This document shows, in pieces, positions 29,994 to 41,630 of a DNA stretch of 64,000 nt (position 1 is its first letter; each line of letters starts with the position of its first letter). The DNA lies in NCBI GenBank assembly GCA_905221605.1, contig CAJNDS010000579.1:46207-110206 (forward strand), written 5' to 3'. A model generated the notes under the pieces. That model was not told the origin of the DNA. It did not search any database and saw nothing but the letters and a program-made list of their open reading frames with translations. This stretch comes from Symbiodinium natans (lineage: Eukaryota; Sar; Dinophyceae; Suessiales; Symbiodiniaceae). A program made the translations under genes and the position numbers.

Positions 29994-32764
29994 CTTAGTG
30001 CGCCAGAAGGTCATTTGGGTTATGGTGAAGGCTTTTGAGGTGGAAGTTTCAGATGAATTGATTCTGGAAGGTCTGTGCTTGCAACAAGCATGACATTTCT
30101 GGAACGGAGTGGCTGGTCGGCTGGTCTGCAGATGGGTTACGGTTCAACAGCATTCCCTTTCAGCCTGAAGGTGTTGACTGCTCGCATGTCAGGCATTGCC
30201 ACTGCACATGCAAGCAAGTGTGTGCGTCCCAGGTGCGTGTCATATAGTGAGTTTGCAGTTTGCCAGTAAACCCTCCTGGATGGATCTCATGTCTTGGGGT
30301 AGGAATCGCACAGGTTTGCAATCTTTAAGTCCATTCTGCACGGCGCGGCCGATTTGTAGGTGCGTCGCCAACTTCAAAGAGTGCGCAATTTTTCGCAATG
30401 GTCCATAGATGTCCACATGCAAAGCATCACCAAAAAGAAGCCAGCATCACCTGCATGTGTCTAACATGTGCCGGTCAGGATTCCATCAACAAAGGCCCGG
30501 GGGTGCTGTGTGGCAGTCTTGTTTATTTTGTACTTGGATGAGGCAGCCTTCTTGTCTGGCTTGTGAGATGCCATTCCTCAACGTTCCTGAGATGACAAGG
30601 CATCTCCCAACGAAGACCTTGGGACGGCGATGTTTCACCTGACTGCAGCTGCTAGATTGAGATTGAGATATCTTGAGATTGCATCTGTCGGTCTGCTGCT
30701 TTTTGGAGTCTGCTTTGCGGAATTCCCATGTCAAAAGCCCGCTAGGATCGGCAAGGGCTTTGGAGACCGTTTTCTCGCATATCCTTGCTGACGGGGTCCC
30801 TTGTCAGCCCCTGCTTGGGTGAGCCAAGTTGAGTCAAGCCTCTTCTAGTGACCAGTCCCGTTCGCACTGCCATCCCGTCACATGGGTGAGGTTGTTGTGC
30901 CTCACACAATTTGGTTGTCCGCCGCCCTTAGAAGTAGGCGGGGTTGACCAACGGGGACTAGGAATGCCTACCTTAGAGCTCCCATTGCTGAGCCACCAGT
31001 TTCTGAGCATGTTGAGTCAGAGCCTGGTGCAGCGGATGATCGGCTCCAGTGGATATGCATGTCGAATCCTCGCCAGGTTCCCTATCAGAGCAGCGCCTGC
31101 TGGCTTGCTGACCCTAGTCGCAGCAACTTTTCGAGTTCCGACTGTAGCTGCCACATGCCGCTGAAGAGGATCAAGCGATGGGAAAGCGAGGCAGAGTATC
31201 ATGACACAGACTCTCAGAGTATCATGACATTGGCTGCATGCAGGGGGGTGTGCGGTACAGGTGGCAAGCATTGGCAAGCCAACCTGTGTGAAGGTCCTTA
31301 TGTTCAGCTTGCTGCAAAGAGTGCAGGCGACTCGCCGTCGACGTGCTGTCCTGGCGAAGTATCGGCAGGTTCAGGGCACTTGCTACTTAGTAGTTGCTGC
31401 TTGCTATTCCACAAAGGAGCCAAACACAAATTTGCAAGGGCCTGAATGGCAAATGGGAGTCGAACGCTAAGAAGGCTTTCTATTGATGCGCAGATGCGTA
31501 GACTCAATGTGCTGCCAGTTGCACTCGCAGGATGATTTTTACTGTAGTTTTCTGCTAGGCCTTGGCAAGAAGAGCAAAGCAGAAAAGTCGACACATCGGT
31601 AGTGTCCTGAGGTGCAATCAAGTGTAATTATCAAATATGTCTCAGACTGAGTGTCACAGAACCGAGGTCCCATGCTCGCGAGCTGCAAGGCTGGCAGCAA
31701 ACTTACATATAGATTGCCAATGTCAGCATGGGCCGGCCAAGGCTGCGCAGGTTGCGCGTGCTGAGCAGAATCTGGCAAAGGCCCAGAAGTTCGTGGAGGC
31801 CAGGGGATGCAGGGGATCGTCCAGAGGGTCCTGAGAGGTGCTGAGGATTGTGCTGAGGATTGTGTTGAGGATTGTGTTGAGGATTGTGCTCAGGATTCCG
31901 TCACCTCTGCCTTTGTCGTGTCCAATTTTGGCAGGTGCTCAAAGAAGCAAACCAGGCTTGCGAGGGTGAGGGCGAAAGTCAACATGTGGAGTTGTTCAAA
32001 GCTTTGCTTGCACCATCCATCTTGAACCTGCATGCTTTTGCAAACGATTGATGCTGAAGCTTCACCAGGATGTGCTGCGACAGATGGTGCCACAGCTGGA
32101 CTCTCTCCCTGTGACGGGGTCATTACTTCGCAGGACTCTTCAGAGAGCCCGCTATATGCCGCTTGACATTACGGTCAGCTGGGAGAGCCTCGACCTGCTT
32201 CGTGACAGAGGACCCTCATTCCGAAGTACTTGCGGGAGTCGCCACAGTCTCAGACGTTGTGCTGAGATGTGCTGCGTGCTGGTCGTATAATTTGACATGA
32301 GGGCATGCAGATGCCCTGGCCTCAAGAGCAAGGCGCGAGTCGGAGTCGGTGCGAGCCCACGACGCGCTGTGTAAATCTGGCATTGCAGATGTAGGTGGCG
32401 CCAATCATACAGAAGTGGCGCAGGATCTACTTGGAGGATGAGAGATCCAGTATTAGGTTCACCATGGTTCACCCCCAGAAGGAACTGCAACTCCATTCCG
32501 AGCTAGCTCAATGAGAGATCCATGTGGATCCACGTGTAGATGCCCACCACTGCCCACCTAATGGCGCAACAGGAGATTCTCAGCACATTCTTCCGGCTTC
32601 ATGTTATGAATGACATTAGGCCTGATATCCGGCGACACGCAGGACAAGAAGCAGTGCTCTAAGCAGAAGGAGGCTGCCAAGCAATCAACTCGTGCCAGCA
32701 ACACGGCTCTGGAATGTGTAGAGTGTAGATACAGCTCTGCAACGTCTGAAACCTTGAGGAGGCC
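29994..32764. other. No gene identified
   Basis: Only short frames. It contains a 15-bp tandem repeat at 31836-31896 (listed separately). Confidence 0.3.
31836..31896. repeat. 15-bp tandem repeat
   Basis: About four copies of gctgaggattgtgct and its gttgaggattgtgtt variant. Confidence 0.8.
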
Positions 32765-33004
32765 ATGAAGAATGTGAAGAAAAGCAGGACGGGTCCCGTG
32801 CAGTCTCCCTCCAATGGCGAAGATCCTAAGAAGCTTAAAGACATCCAAAGACTGCCTTGCATTTGTCAGAGGCCCGCGCTGCCCAAAGAGCCCAAAAAAG
32901 AGCCAGAGGTGGAGCTGGTGTCAGAGGCAGAGTCTTTCGAAGCGGTGACAGGGCTGAGTTGGCTCAAGCCGCTCAGCAAAGCTCAGAAAAAACGGCTCGT
33001 GTAA
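32765..33004 (+). CDS. Short Lys/Glu-rich ORF or exon
   Basis: 79 residues from the ATG at 32765, with a Lys/Pro-rich start and KEPKKEPEVELVSEAESF, then GLSWLKPLSKAQKKRLV before the stop. The composition is coding-like. A different frame stays open just past it (VKAAFDESCQVKPQARP to 33105), so either a splice or a frameshift may join the two. No domain is seen. Confidence 0.3.
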   Translation: MKNVKKSRTGPVQSPSNGEDPKKLKDIQRLPCICQRPALPKEPKKEPEVELVSEAESFEAVTGLSWLKPLSKAQKKRLV

Positions 33005-34823
33005 AGGCGGCCTTTGACGAATCGTGCCAGGTGAAGCCTCAAGCCAGGCCACGCACGGCGGCGATGAAGCAGCGGCGCATTACCTTCTTCATGCAGGGCT
33101 CTTAGGGCTGTTAGGGCTCTTAGGGCCGAGAAGCAGCAGAGGGCTGTTAGGGGTTGTCGGGGTTCCCGGTTCAGCGCTGAGAGGGGCACACAAGGGGCAG
33201 CTCTGAGCCTGGAAGAAGTGCCGCGCATCTGCAGTGCAGTTTGCTCTCCATTTGTGTCCCGTGTATCCGACGAAGCGCTTTTTGCCGTCGCGTGCTGTGT
33301 GGTCCGGTCGCGCCTGAGGCATCTTGTGGTTGATGGCTCATAGGGCGACATGCGACAAACCCCATCATCCTGCAAGTATCTGAGATTCGCATTGCCTGTG
33401 CGCTGCACTTGGCCCAATGCCTTACTGTAAGATTTTCAGAATCTGATCTTCACCATGGTCTGTACACTTTGGTCGTTGTAGCGTTTTCAGCTGACAGTTG
33501 CACATGCTTCGCCATCATGTCGCAGCGATGCGCCTGTCGCTGAGCTTGGGGACATAGAATTGCCGGGCTTCAGGCCATGTAGTGCAGCTGCAGGCTCTGG
33601 CCGGTGTCTTCCATGGCATGGAACATCCAGGACAGAAGTGATGGAAGCATTGATAGAAATTGGCAATCACTCTTCCCATGTCTTCGCATGTCGTATATTC
33701 ACAGCCTCACAGCTGACAGGTCCCAGTCTCAATCAGGCATCTCTTGATGTGGTGTGCAAAATTGTGCAGACGTACAGGCTTGCCCTAGGCATCTCCATCT
33801 TGAGAGGCGCTCCGGGCACCCAGACTACAAGAGGAGCTTCTTGGACCATGAACATTCTGGCTCCTTTCTGACATTTTTCTGACTTGCAGTGTCACATAGT
33901 GTCACACGGATCAACATGGCAAGGTTGCAGAAAGCACAGCAAGCCCTCTGCATAGATCTTGACGATTTCCGTCAGACTCGCTGGCTAGATTGAGAGGAAT
34001 ATTGAGACGATTGACGACTTTTTTTTTGTTTGTCCATTTTGTCCCTTCTACGCTGCGCTTTTCTTCGCAGCAGGCTGGAGCCTGCATGGGTCACAAGGAG
34101 TCTTGAAGAGTCCAAGCAGGCCGTTGCGTCAAGTGGTGGTCGCATCAGCCGCAGCGAGCAGCAGCTTCCCCTCAGGAGCCTGAGAAGCGCTCGCTCATAG
34201 CAACGGCCATCTTCTTAGGCACTGCGCAGGCAAGGAATCTCACGTGCTGCAATGTGCCGCAATTGCCAGAAGATGTTTAGAGTGCATCTTGGGTCAAAGT
34301 GTGCGTTGTGCATCCGGCAGGGGCACAGAGCTAACACAAAGCCGTGCGTGTTTTGCCAGGCATGCCTAAAGGGCTCTTACGTCTCCGAATCTGGTCAGGA
34401 GGCGCCCTGAAACCGGCCTTTCGGCTTAAGACCTTGTAGGCACTTGTAGGCCATGTCACGTGCGGCTAGTCCCTGCAAATTGCATCAGAAAATTTGTGAT
34501 AGCCACCTTCCTGAGATTTGCTGGCTTTTCGTTTCTGGAAGGTAGACTGTGGACACCTGGCTTGACCCTCGGACTCTGGCCATCTCTGGCTCTACTGAGT
34601 TTTGAATGCTTTTTTGGTGGGCAGCGGTGAGGTAAGACCGATCTCATGCGTCCATCCTCCATCGTTTGGGACTCGAAATGCTTTAGACACGGGAGAGTTG
34701 CTGATAGTTGCTGATCGTTGCTGCTGCACTATCCTTACAGGAGCATGCCATCGGTCAGCTTGATGAAGGCGGCACTATCCAGTGGAATTGTTGGAATGCT
34801 AGTCGTGTTGGTTGCAACTGGGG
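33005..34823. other. No gene identified
   Basis: It includes a short ttagggct repeat (33101-33127) and a T run at 34019-34027. No supported coding segment. Confidence 0.3.
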
Positions 34824-35256
34824 TGTGTTGGGCACACACGTGTTGAGAACCAGGCGTGAGTCGGGAACGCAGGGGGGGTGAGTCGGGAACAGGGCTCATG
34901 TGTACAGCACTCTTCTTTTCAGCTTCCAAAGGCATCCGACGTGTCATGAACCCGCACGCCAATTCGGCGTGTTGGTGTGCGGGTTCATGCCACGTCGGAT
35001 GTGTTCGCCTCGTAAAGTCTCCCTTTTGGAAGCTGAAAAGAAGACTGTAGACCCAACTCCAAGTCGCCGAAAGAGGACTTAAAGCAAACCTGCAGAGTAG
35101 GGTCATCACTCCGAAACCCAATTCTGGGGGGCAGCCTTTCCCAACTCAACCCCCGGGCGTGCTGTACACATGGACCCTGTTCCCGACTCACTCCCCCTGC
35201 GTTCCTGACTCACGCCTGCCCAGTTCCCAACACGCGCCCCCCCTGTTCCCAACACA
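34824..35256. repeat. Nested inverted repeat (foldback)
   Basis: The inner arms are 34911-34957 and 34977-35044. The tcttcttttcagcttcc block and the catccgacgtg...catgaacccgcac block each recur as reverse complements, with a 23-base insertion in the right arm. The outer arms, about 34824-34910 and 35158-35256, pair as ggcgtgagtc(g/a)ggaacgcag...gtgtacagcac. About 113 bases (35045-35157) separate the inner from the outer right arm. Mismatches show it is older than the 5055-5515 foldback. Confidence 0.75.
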
Positions 35257-36639
35257 CCCTCGGCCCGCTCCCGACACTTGTAACCGACTCAACCTTCATC
35301 CGGAATTGTTGCATTTTTCGGTTTATGTTTCTCACAAAGGCGCCTACATTTTTGAACAGCCCTATCAACTTAGATTTTGGCTCAAAAATTCCGGTTGACG
35401 GGCTGGTTTTGAGGACAAGCTGCTATGGAGGCCAGCCTGAGAGCTGCCGCATACCCCGTCGTATGAGATGGGTTGTTTTGTCCAGACTGAAACAGGACCA
35501 GACACGAGAGAGCAGAAACGACATGCACTCGAGAGGCCTGCATTAGAAAGTTTGACCGCCTTGTATCTGCAGGGATACCGCGCCGAGCACAGAGAGCCCG
35601 AGGATGAATTGACGGCTTACAGACAGGGAAGATTCCGCGGGCGAGTCTGCTTTTGATGAAAAACCGCAATCGCTGCTTTCCAAGAAACGCGCCAGCAATC
35701 CAAAGAGTTTCTTTGGGCCGGACAATAGAGGCGGCATGCCAAGCCAAGCCCCACAAGTTCTATGATGCGCCTGATATGTTTTGATGGTTCAACATCCCAG
35801 GAAAGCAGCCAAACCCAAGAGCTCTCTAAAAGCTGTTTGTGAGTCATTCGCGAGCAACGTGATGGCATCCTTGCTAAATAACGTGGGCGGTTTCTTTCGG
35901 AGGAAGGTCTTGCCCTACAGAGAGCATGTGCGTGGGGTGAAGCTAGCTAGCAGCAACTGAAGCTTAAAGCTGTGGCTTGCGGAATCAGCTGCCGATGCAT
36001 GCAAGACCTGCTGTAAGGATTGAAGCGTTTGGAGAGTCCGATGCCAGTAAAACATGAAGAAACCACGAGGTGTGATTAGCGCAGTCACTTGTGATGCACG
36101 AGATTCGTGAGAGATGAAAAAAACGTCCAATAAACCACCGGCAGAAGGAGAGAGAGAGAGAGAGAGTGTAACGCTAGCAAAGAACCACAGAAGCAATACA
36201 AGAACAACGATGCAAGAGAATTCCTAAGCTCGGCCGTGGCTTGTTTTCATTGGTAAGGTTGTCCCAAAGGCCTGTTCAACTTCTCAGCTCGTAAAAGTCC
36301 ATTGGATGTGATATGCGAAGCATTCAAAATGAAAATGCTTTGGACCCTTCAGCCTTGGCAGAAAAAGTGCTCGACGTGTGCTCGACGTGTGCTTGAAGGC
36401 TTCGAACCAGAAGCAGCAGATTTTCTGCTCCAGTTGCCCGCCGCTTGGAAGCCATGCCACAAAGCTTGCAGTTGTCCTTGATGAGATATTCACAGGCTCT
36501 GATCCGCTGGATGTGGCGTTGCAGCTCGCGAGATTGCCCCAGTGCCGGCGGGTAGCAATCTTGAGGCTTACACATGCACAAGTTCATACATGTTCTCATG
36601 AGTAACTCCTTATGCTGATGTGCTTCGATGCATGTGAGA
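35257..36639. other. No gene identified; one spliced-leader-like 12-mer
   Basis: Bases 35374-35385 (attttggctcaa) equal the core of the dinoflagellate spliced leader. A (GA)n run lies at 36149-36168. A coding-like frame KQQIFCSSCPPLG...LDVALQLARLPQC is open at 36378-36605 but has no clear boundaries. Confidence 0.3.
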
Positions 36640-36952
36640 AGGTGTACACCGCTGGAAGCTCCTCGGAACCTGCAGCGGAGATACAACCATATCTACGAGG
36701 ACACCAGCATGGGCATCCAATGAATCCGTGGACAGATTCACAATCAAGCCCACAAGCGAGGATCAAATCTTCCTGCGAACAACCTACTTTGAAGCTTTCG
36801 AGCGGTTGGCGCGAGACATCTCCGTTTCGCCAGATACAGCCATCAAGGAGGCGGCGTTTTCCAGCCCAGAGGTGTTTTTCTTGTCAGCCTCACGGCGTGC
36901 CAGGGCAGCATTGTGTACACTTCTGGGGTCGGTGTTCTGCGTGGTCCGCTGA
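36640..36952 (+). CDS. Unidentified coding-like segment
   Basis: The frame is open for about 104 codons to a TGA at 36950-36952. The central part, FTIKPTSEDQIFLRTTYFEA followed by RLARDISVSPDTAIKEAAF, has strongly protein-like composition. No ATG is well placed, so it is more likely an exon than a whole gene. No domain is recognised. Confidence 0.28.
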
Positions 36953-38342
36953 AAGATGGAGTGCCAGCTCCTCGCAAGTGCTCGGGGCTGCTACAGTAAA
37001 TTGCCACCAAGCGGCATGCTGCATGCAAACCATGCAATCCATTGCGAAGCGTCGCGAGTTCTTCCGTCGGGGGTTGCAAGGGCTGTGTGATCCCAGTAAA
37101 TTCCCCGAGGCCATGGGTCGACCAACCTCCCCAAGTGGACGTCGCATGGCGAGCTGACATCATTCACAAAGCCGCCTGAGATCCTCCCTTGCTTTCCTAT
37201 TTTTCTTGCCAGGTTCGGATTGCCTGCTCATCCGGAGATCGGAGAGCAGGCGCGATTCAAGACAATTTGCTGCTTATCGGGCTTATCGGCATCGCGCGCG
37301 ACCTGGAAGCCTGCAGGAAATCTACGCTCAGCAAGCGTTCGGCACTCAAGCAAATTTTTGAATAGCTTGTTCAAGATTTGCACCCTCGCTAGGGATCGCG
37401 ATGTGGTGTCTGCGGCTTTGGATCGGGCATTTTCATGGGCTTGTGCCCACGGCGCAGACGCCATTGTCCTGCAGTGGTCCCAGATCTGAAGGTTTGCCAT
37501 GGTTTGCCCCAAAAGTTCTGGCCGAAGGCATGGAAACCGTATAACCCTTCGATCATAACCCGGCATGATGGTGACAGTGAGAGGGGTTGAGCATAGGTCA
37601 GCGGCTTTTGGGATGCTTTGCAAAGAGCTAAATGTTTCGATACATTCAAGAAAGTTTTTCCAACAAACCGACGTACACAAGACTGCCGGAGCACCAAAGC
37701 AGTCCCTGAGGCCTGCTATGTGTGGTGTGGGTGGGTTCCGACACCCAAGGTGCGCAACTTTCTTGTCACACACATCACACATCTCCTGACAGCAGGCAGT
37801 ACGTCGCCAGCTGCAGGAGAGCGTTTTTTTCAGTAGTGTTACTTGCTGAGAGACTGACAGGCTTCACTTCGGCGGGCTGGTGCATGAGGCCATGCAACAC
37901 GATGCAGCACGCGAAGTCTGACCGCAGGTAGATGTAGAAATCATGAGAAGGGCCACCTGTTTGATGCACAGACTCCCATCACAACACCACATAGCTTTGT
38001 TTGATGAATACCAGGTATGTCAATCCCTTGTCGTTGGGCAGGGTACCGACTGTTGCGCACTTGACATTCTGGCGGAGTGGAGATGACCGAAGACTGGCGC
38101 TTGAACGCCTGCAGCTTGCAGGCCGAAGAAGCAAAGGAAAGAACAGAGCAAGTGTGAGCAAGTGTGAGCAAGTGTAAGGGAATATTCCATTCAACCTGTA
38201 CCGGAGAATGCTCGCTGACTTTACGTTGACGGCGCTGTGCCAAGCAGCGCGTTGACTGGAACGGGACATTGTGCGGAAACCCGGAAACTCTGTGGCAGAT
38301 TCTTGGAACCTGGCAAGACCAGCGCTGCGTCGAATTTGTAGC
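36953..38342. other. No gene identified
   Basis: Open frames exist on both strands (for example minus 37228-37782), without motifs that would support a call. Confidence 0.3.
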
Positions 38343-38645
38343 ATGAAGTCTCGTCCTAAGCTTCAACCAAAGACTGCTCTGGCCTTTCTGGCTCGAAAGT
38401 TCAAGCCTGTTCACTTTAAATGGATGTTCTTTAACTGGTTTTTCGGAAGGGAAACTTGCCAAAATATGGTGAGGCATGTAAATCTCTTAGACGTTTGGCA
38501 GCAGTGCCAACATCAAAGTTTTCCATTTGTTCGACTCATTGAAGCAGAGCACAACAAAATTAGGCCGTCGGTGATGCTTGGGAATAGTTCTGTGTCTCGA
38601 CACACCAACTGCCTGAAATATTTGAGTCCGCACACTTTTTCTTAG
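38343..38645 (+). CDS. Unidentified small ORF, 100 residues
   Basis: From the ATG at 38343. It has a basic N-terminus (MKSRPKLQPKTALAFLARKF), an aromatic patch (FKWMFFNWFFG) and a hydrophilic C-terminus. It overlaps a long minus-strand open frame (37941-38477), so the coding strand is not certain. No family resemblance. Confidence 0.22.
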   Translation: MKSRPKLQPKTALAFLARKFKPVHFKWMFFNWFFGRETCQNMVRHVNLLDVWQQCQHQSFPFVRLIEAEHNKIRPSVMLGNSSVSRHTNCLKYLSPHTFS

Positions 38646-41309
38646 GTCCCCGACCCCCTCTGCCCTCCGTTCCCTTAGACCTCCCCGTTGCGAACTAAAC
38701 ACGTGCGAAATGCATTGTTGCATCATGTTGCATCCTTCCAATTATGTCAAGCAAACAAACAAATGATGCAAGCTCTGAAGTGGCAAGTGGTCAGAACAAT
38801 CAAGAAGCAAGACGTTCCGCATAAGAACAAATACCTGCTTCTTCAACAAATCTACTCTGGGCACGTAACCAACGTGCCTCCTCCAGTGACTACCCTGGGG
38901 GCGTCTTCGTTGTCCAGCGACCCCACAGGAGTGCGCACGCGCACCCACACGTGCATGCAGACACTCAGTTACACGGTAACACACGCACCAGGTTGCTCGC
39001 CTGCATCAGCGCCACCTCCCCGTTGTTTGCGTGGCATCGGACAATCCAGTTCACCGAGGGGTGCGCCAACTGATTCACACGTGAATCGTGCGCATGCTCG
39101 CCATCCGATGCAGGTCGAGTGGTGGAATCCTTTCGAAGAGGCTGCCGTTGCCTCAGGTGATGTAAAACTTGTTTCGCACTGCCTTGGCAGCCGGGCTGGC
39201 CCAACGCGGGTGGTGGTGTAGTCGAAGGAAGACCAAGTCATATGTCACGAGGTCAGGAGCCAGGGGGCTAGAACGAATCCCACAAAGGGTCCTCGGAAGG
39301 GTCCAGGGCGGGGGGGGTCCCAAGGTCTCAGGAAAGGTCTGAGCTGCAAGCCTTCTTCGTGGTGTCTGTAGGAGCGGCTTACACCCCCGCAGCATCGGAC
39401 TCTTGAATTTTAACGCACGTGGCCCTCGTGGCCGGGGCCTGCCCAGCGGAACCCCGAACCCTCTAGGGGCGTTTCCAGAGGCATTTCCTGCCCTACGCAA
39501 CCACGCCGCCTGTCGCCCGCGCTGGGAACAAGCAAGTCCTTGTGGAGTAGCGAATCCTGCGCATCGAGAAGCAGCCATCAAATCATGGCGCTTCCAAGAA
39601 GGGGGGCGTCAAGGGGAGAGGGGGAGGGGCAAGGTACTTGTTTTATTCCGAAGTATTATTGGAATATTGGATTGTATATGGAAGTACACAATATAACATA
39701 CCGTATACATATATGTATATATGTATATATAGACATATCTAGCAATCAATGACCATCGTGTGCTTTTGTCTGTGGCGTGACGGTTTTCAGACGATGGGTT
39801 TTTGGGTTGATGGTCCACAATGGGTTTTTGGGTTGATGGTTGACGGCATGTAGGAACCACAAAACTTCCCACATTGGGTGGGGCCACCCGCGCGGGCGGA
39901 CACTTTTGGATCCAAGGGAGTCCTCTGGGCCAGGTTCGTCATGCTGAGGTGCTAACGTCATTGTGCACGAGACGTCTGCATAGCATCAAAATCCATGGAA
40001 TTTACCCAACGGGCCGCAGGCAAGATTCCGTGCCGTGTGCGGGATGCCTATGAAACCCGCTGGTGCACGGGCATCTGGAGCTGCTATCCAGAATGTGTGG
40101 TTACTGAGACCGGCTGGGGATGTTGAGGCTCTTCATTGCATGGGTCATGGAATTTAGGCGGATTGCACGACAGTTCTACATGAGTCCGTTTGCTGCCTTG
40201 TGCAGCTTGACGGAGAAAGATGGCGGTGAGGGCAAGAGGGATTCCCGGAGGTGGAGTGGAGGCGGAGGGTCGTTGCTTGGCAGGAGGAGAAGGGACAGTT
40301 CAAACGAGCGCCATCAGAAACCCCATATCCAGGTTTCTGGTTTCTGGCTCGATTTTGTTTCCCTCCGTGAAGGAGGCAAAGCCCCAGGCAAAGTGCGCTA
40401 GCTACATTGTGATTCATCGTTGCTTGTACGCTACTAGTATCACCTTTCGGGCGGCCACATTAGAATATTGATAAATGCCTTTACCTCCAAAAAGCTGCTA
40501 GAGACCGGCCTGCCACTGAGCATCATCTAAAGCTTTCGCTGTGCAGTCAAGGTGACAAAAGGGCGTCCAGTCCCTCCGGTCAGCCTGGCAATTCATTGGC
40601 TGCGTAGACCCATGTCTTTCGCTTCAGCTTCGTGCTCGAGTTGGGTGTCAAATTGATGTGCTTTGGTGTGCTCATGTGTGGCCATGCTCTTTGCTGGCTC
40701 GCTCGGCCAGCCCCTTGTGCACGTTCCGGCCATCCCCCTGATGACCGACCGCCTTGTTGGAAAGGCACTGCTCCAATCCTTCATGTTACTGCAGTCTGTG
40801 CGATTCTCGTGACATTGTTATATAATGACAATGCAGCTGAGTCTGAGCGTTGGAGTTTTCAATGGGCTTATGTTGGGCTGTGTGAGACAGGACAGCTCGA
40901 CTTTGTTGGAAAAACGCCGCAAGCAACTGGGTGATGGGGACTTAGCTGCGTGAGCTCGGGTGCTGACATGTGCTGAACTGCAAAATTGGATCCACAGAGT
41001 GACGGAGTGAGGTGTGGTCCACACAAGGCCGCACATTTCGCAACGCTTTCGTCTGAGAGCCCAAACCCAGGCGGTATGCGCTTTGCTATTTAGTAGAAGA
41101 TGGCGCTGCTCTAAATTGACTCAAGTTGTGCAAGTCTCGATTCGAGTATCCCGGTATCCCCAGCTGAAGCGTCGAAGAGCGAAGCTTAGCTGATTGAAGA
41201 ATGCTGCGTTGCAGGGTGCCCGAACACAGGGTCCAAAAAGATGTCAAGCCGTGAAACGATCTCAACGTGCCAGCACAACAAGTAGACTCTGGATTCACAT
41301 GAAATCATT
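38646..41309. other. No gene identified
   Basis: It contains AT-rich tatacatatatg repeats (39694-39735) and two copies of atgggtttttgggttgatgg (39795-39845). Frames are short. Confidence 0.3.
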
Positions 41310-41630
41310 TTGCCCTCCTCACTGTCGAAAGGAACTCGGCTGAATGAAGATGTGTTGCTGAAGGAGGTCGATCTTTGTCTTCGCGACATTTATGTGGGGT
41401 ATGCTGATGTGGTCTTTGGTGACATTTTATGCGCAGTATGCGGAGTCGATGACATTCAAGACGACAGCACGGAATCCAGTGCCAACGACAATCTGATTCT
41501 TGCATGTTGTAATGATAATGCAGCATTCTTCATTATTCTGTACCGCTTCTTGTTGTCGAACAATTGCCTGGAGAACATGGAGGCTTGGAACCAAGCAAGA
41601 AACATGGAAGAGCTTCTTCTTGAGACCTAG
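41310..41630 (+). CDS. Unidentified acidic open segment
   Basis: The frame is open for 106 codons to a TAG at 41628-41630, with coding-like acidic residues (LNEDVLLKEVDLCLRDIYVG, later ENMEAWNQARNMEELLLE). There is no ATG near its start, so if real it is an exon. No domain is seen. Confidence 0.22.
   Translation: MPSSLSKGTRLNEDVLLKEVDLCLRDIYVGYADVVFGDILCAVCGVDDIQDDSTESSANDNLILACCNDNAAFFIILYRFLLSNNCLENMEAWNQARNMEELLLET

Noticed and set aside
32959-32970. gttggctcaagc as a spliced-leader relic
   Set aside because: Only ten leader bases match, and they lie inside a plausible coding segment; chance is a fair explanation.
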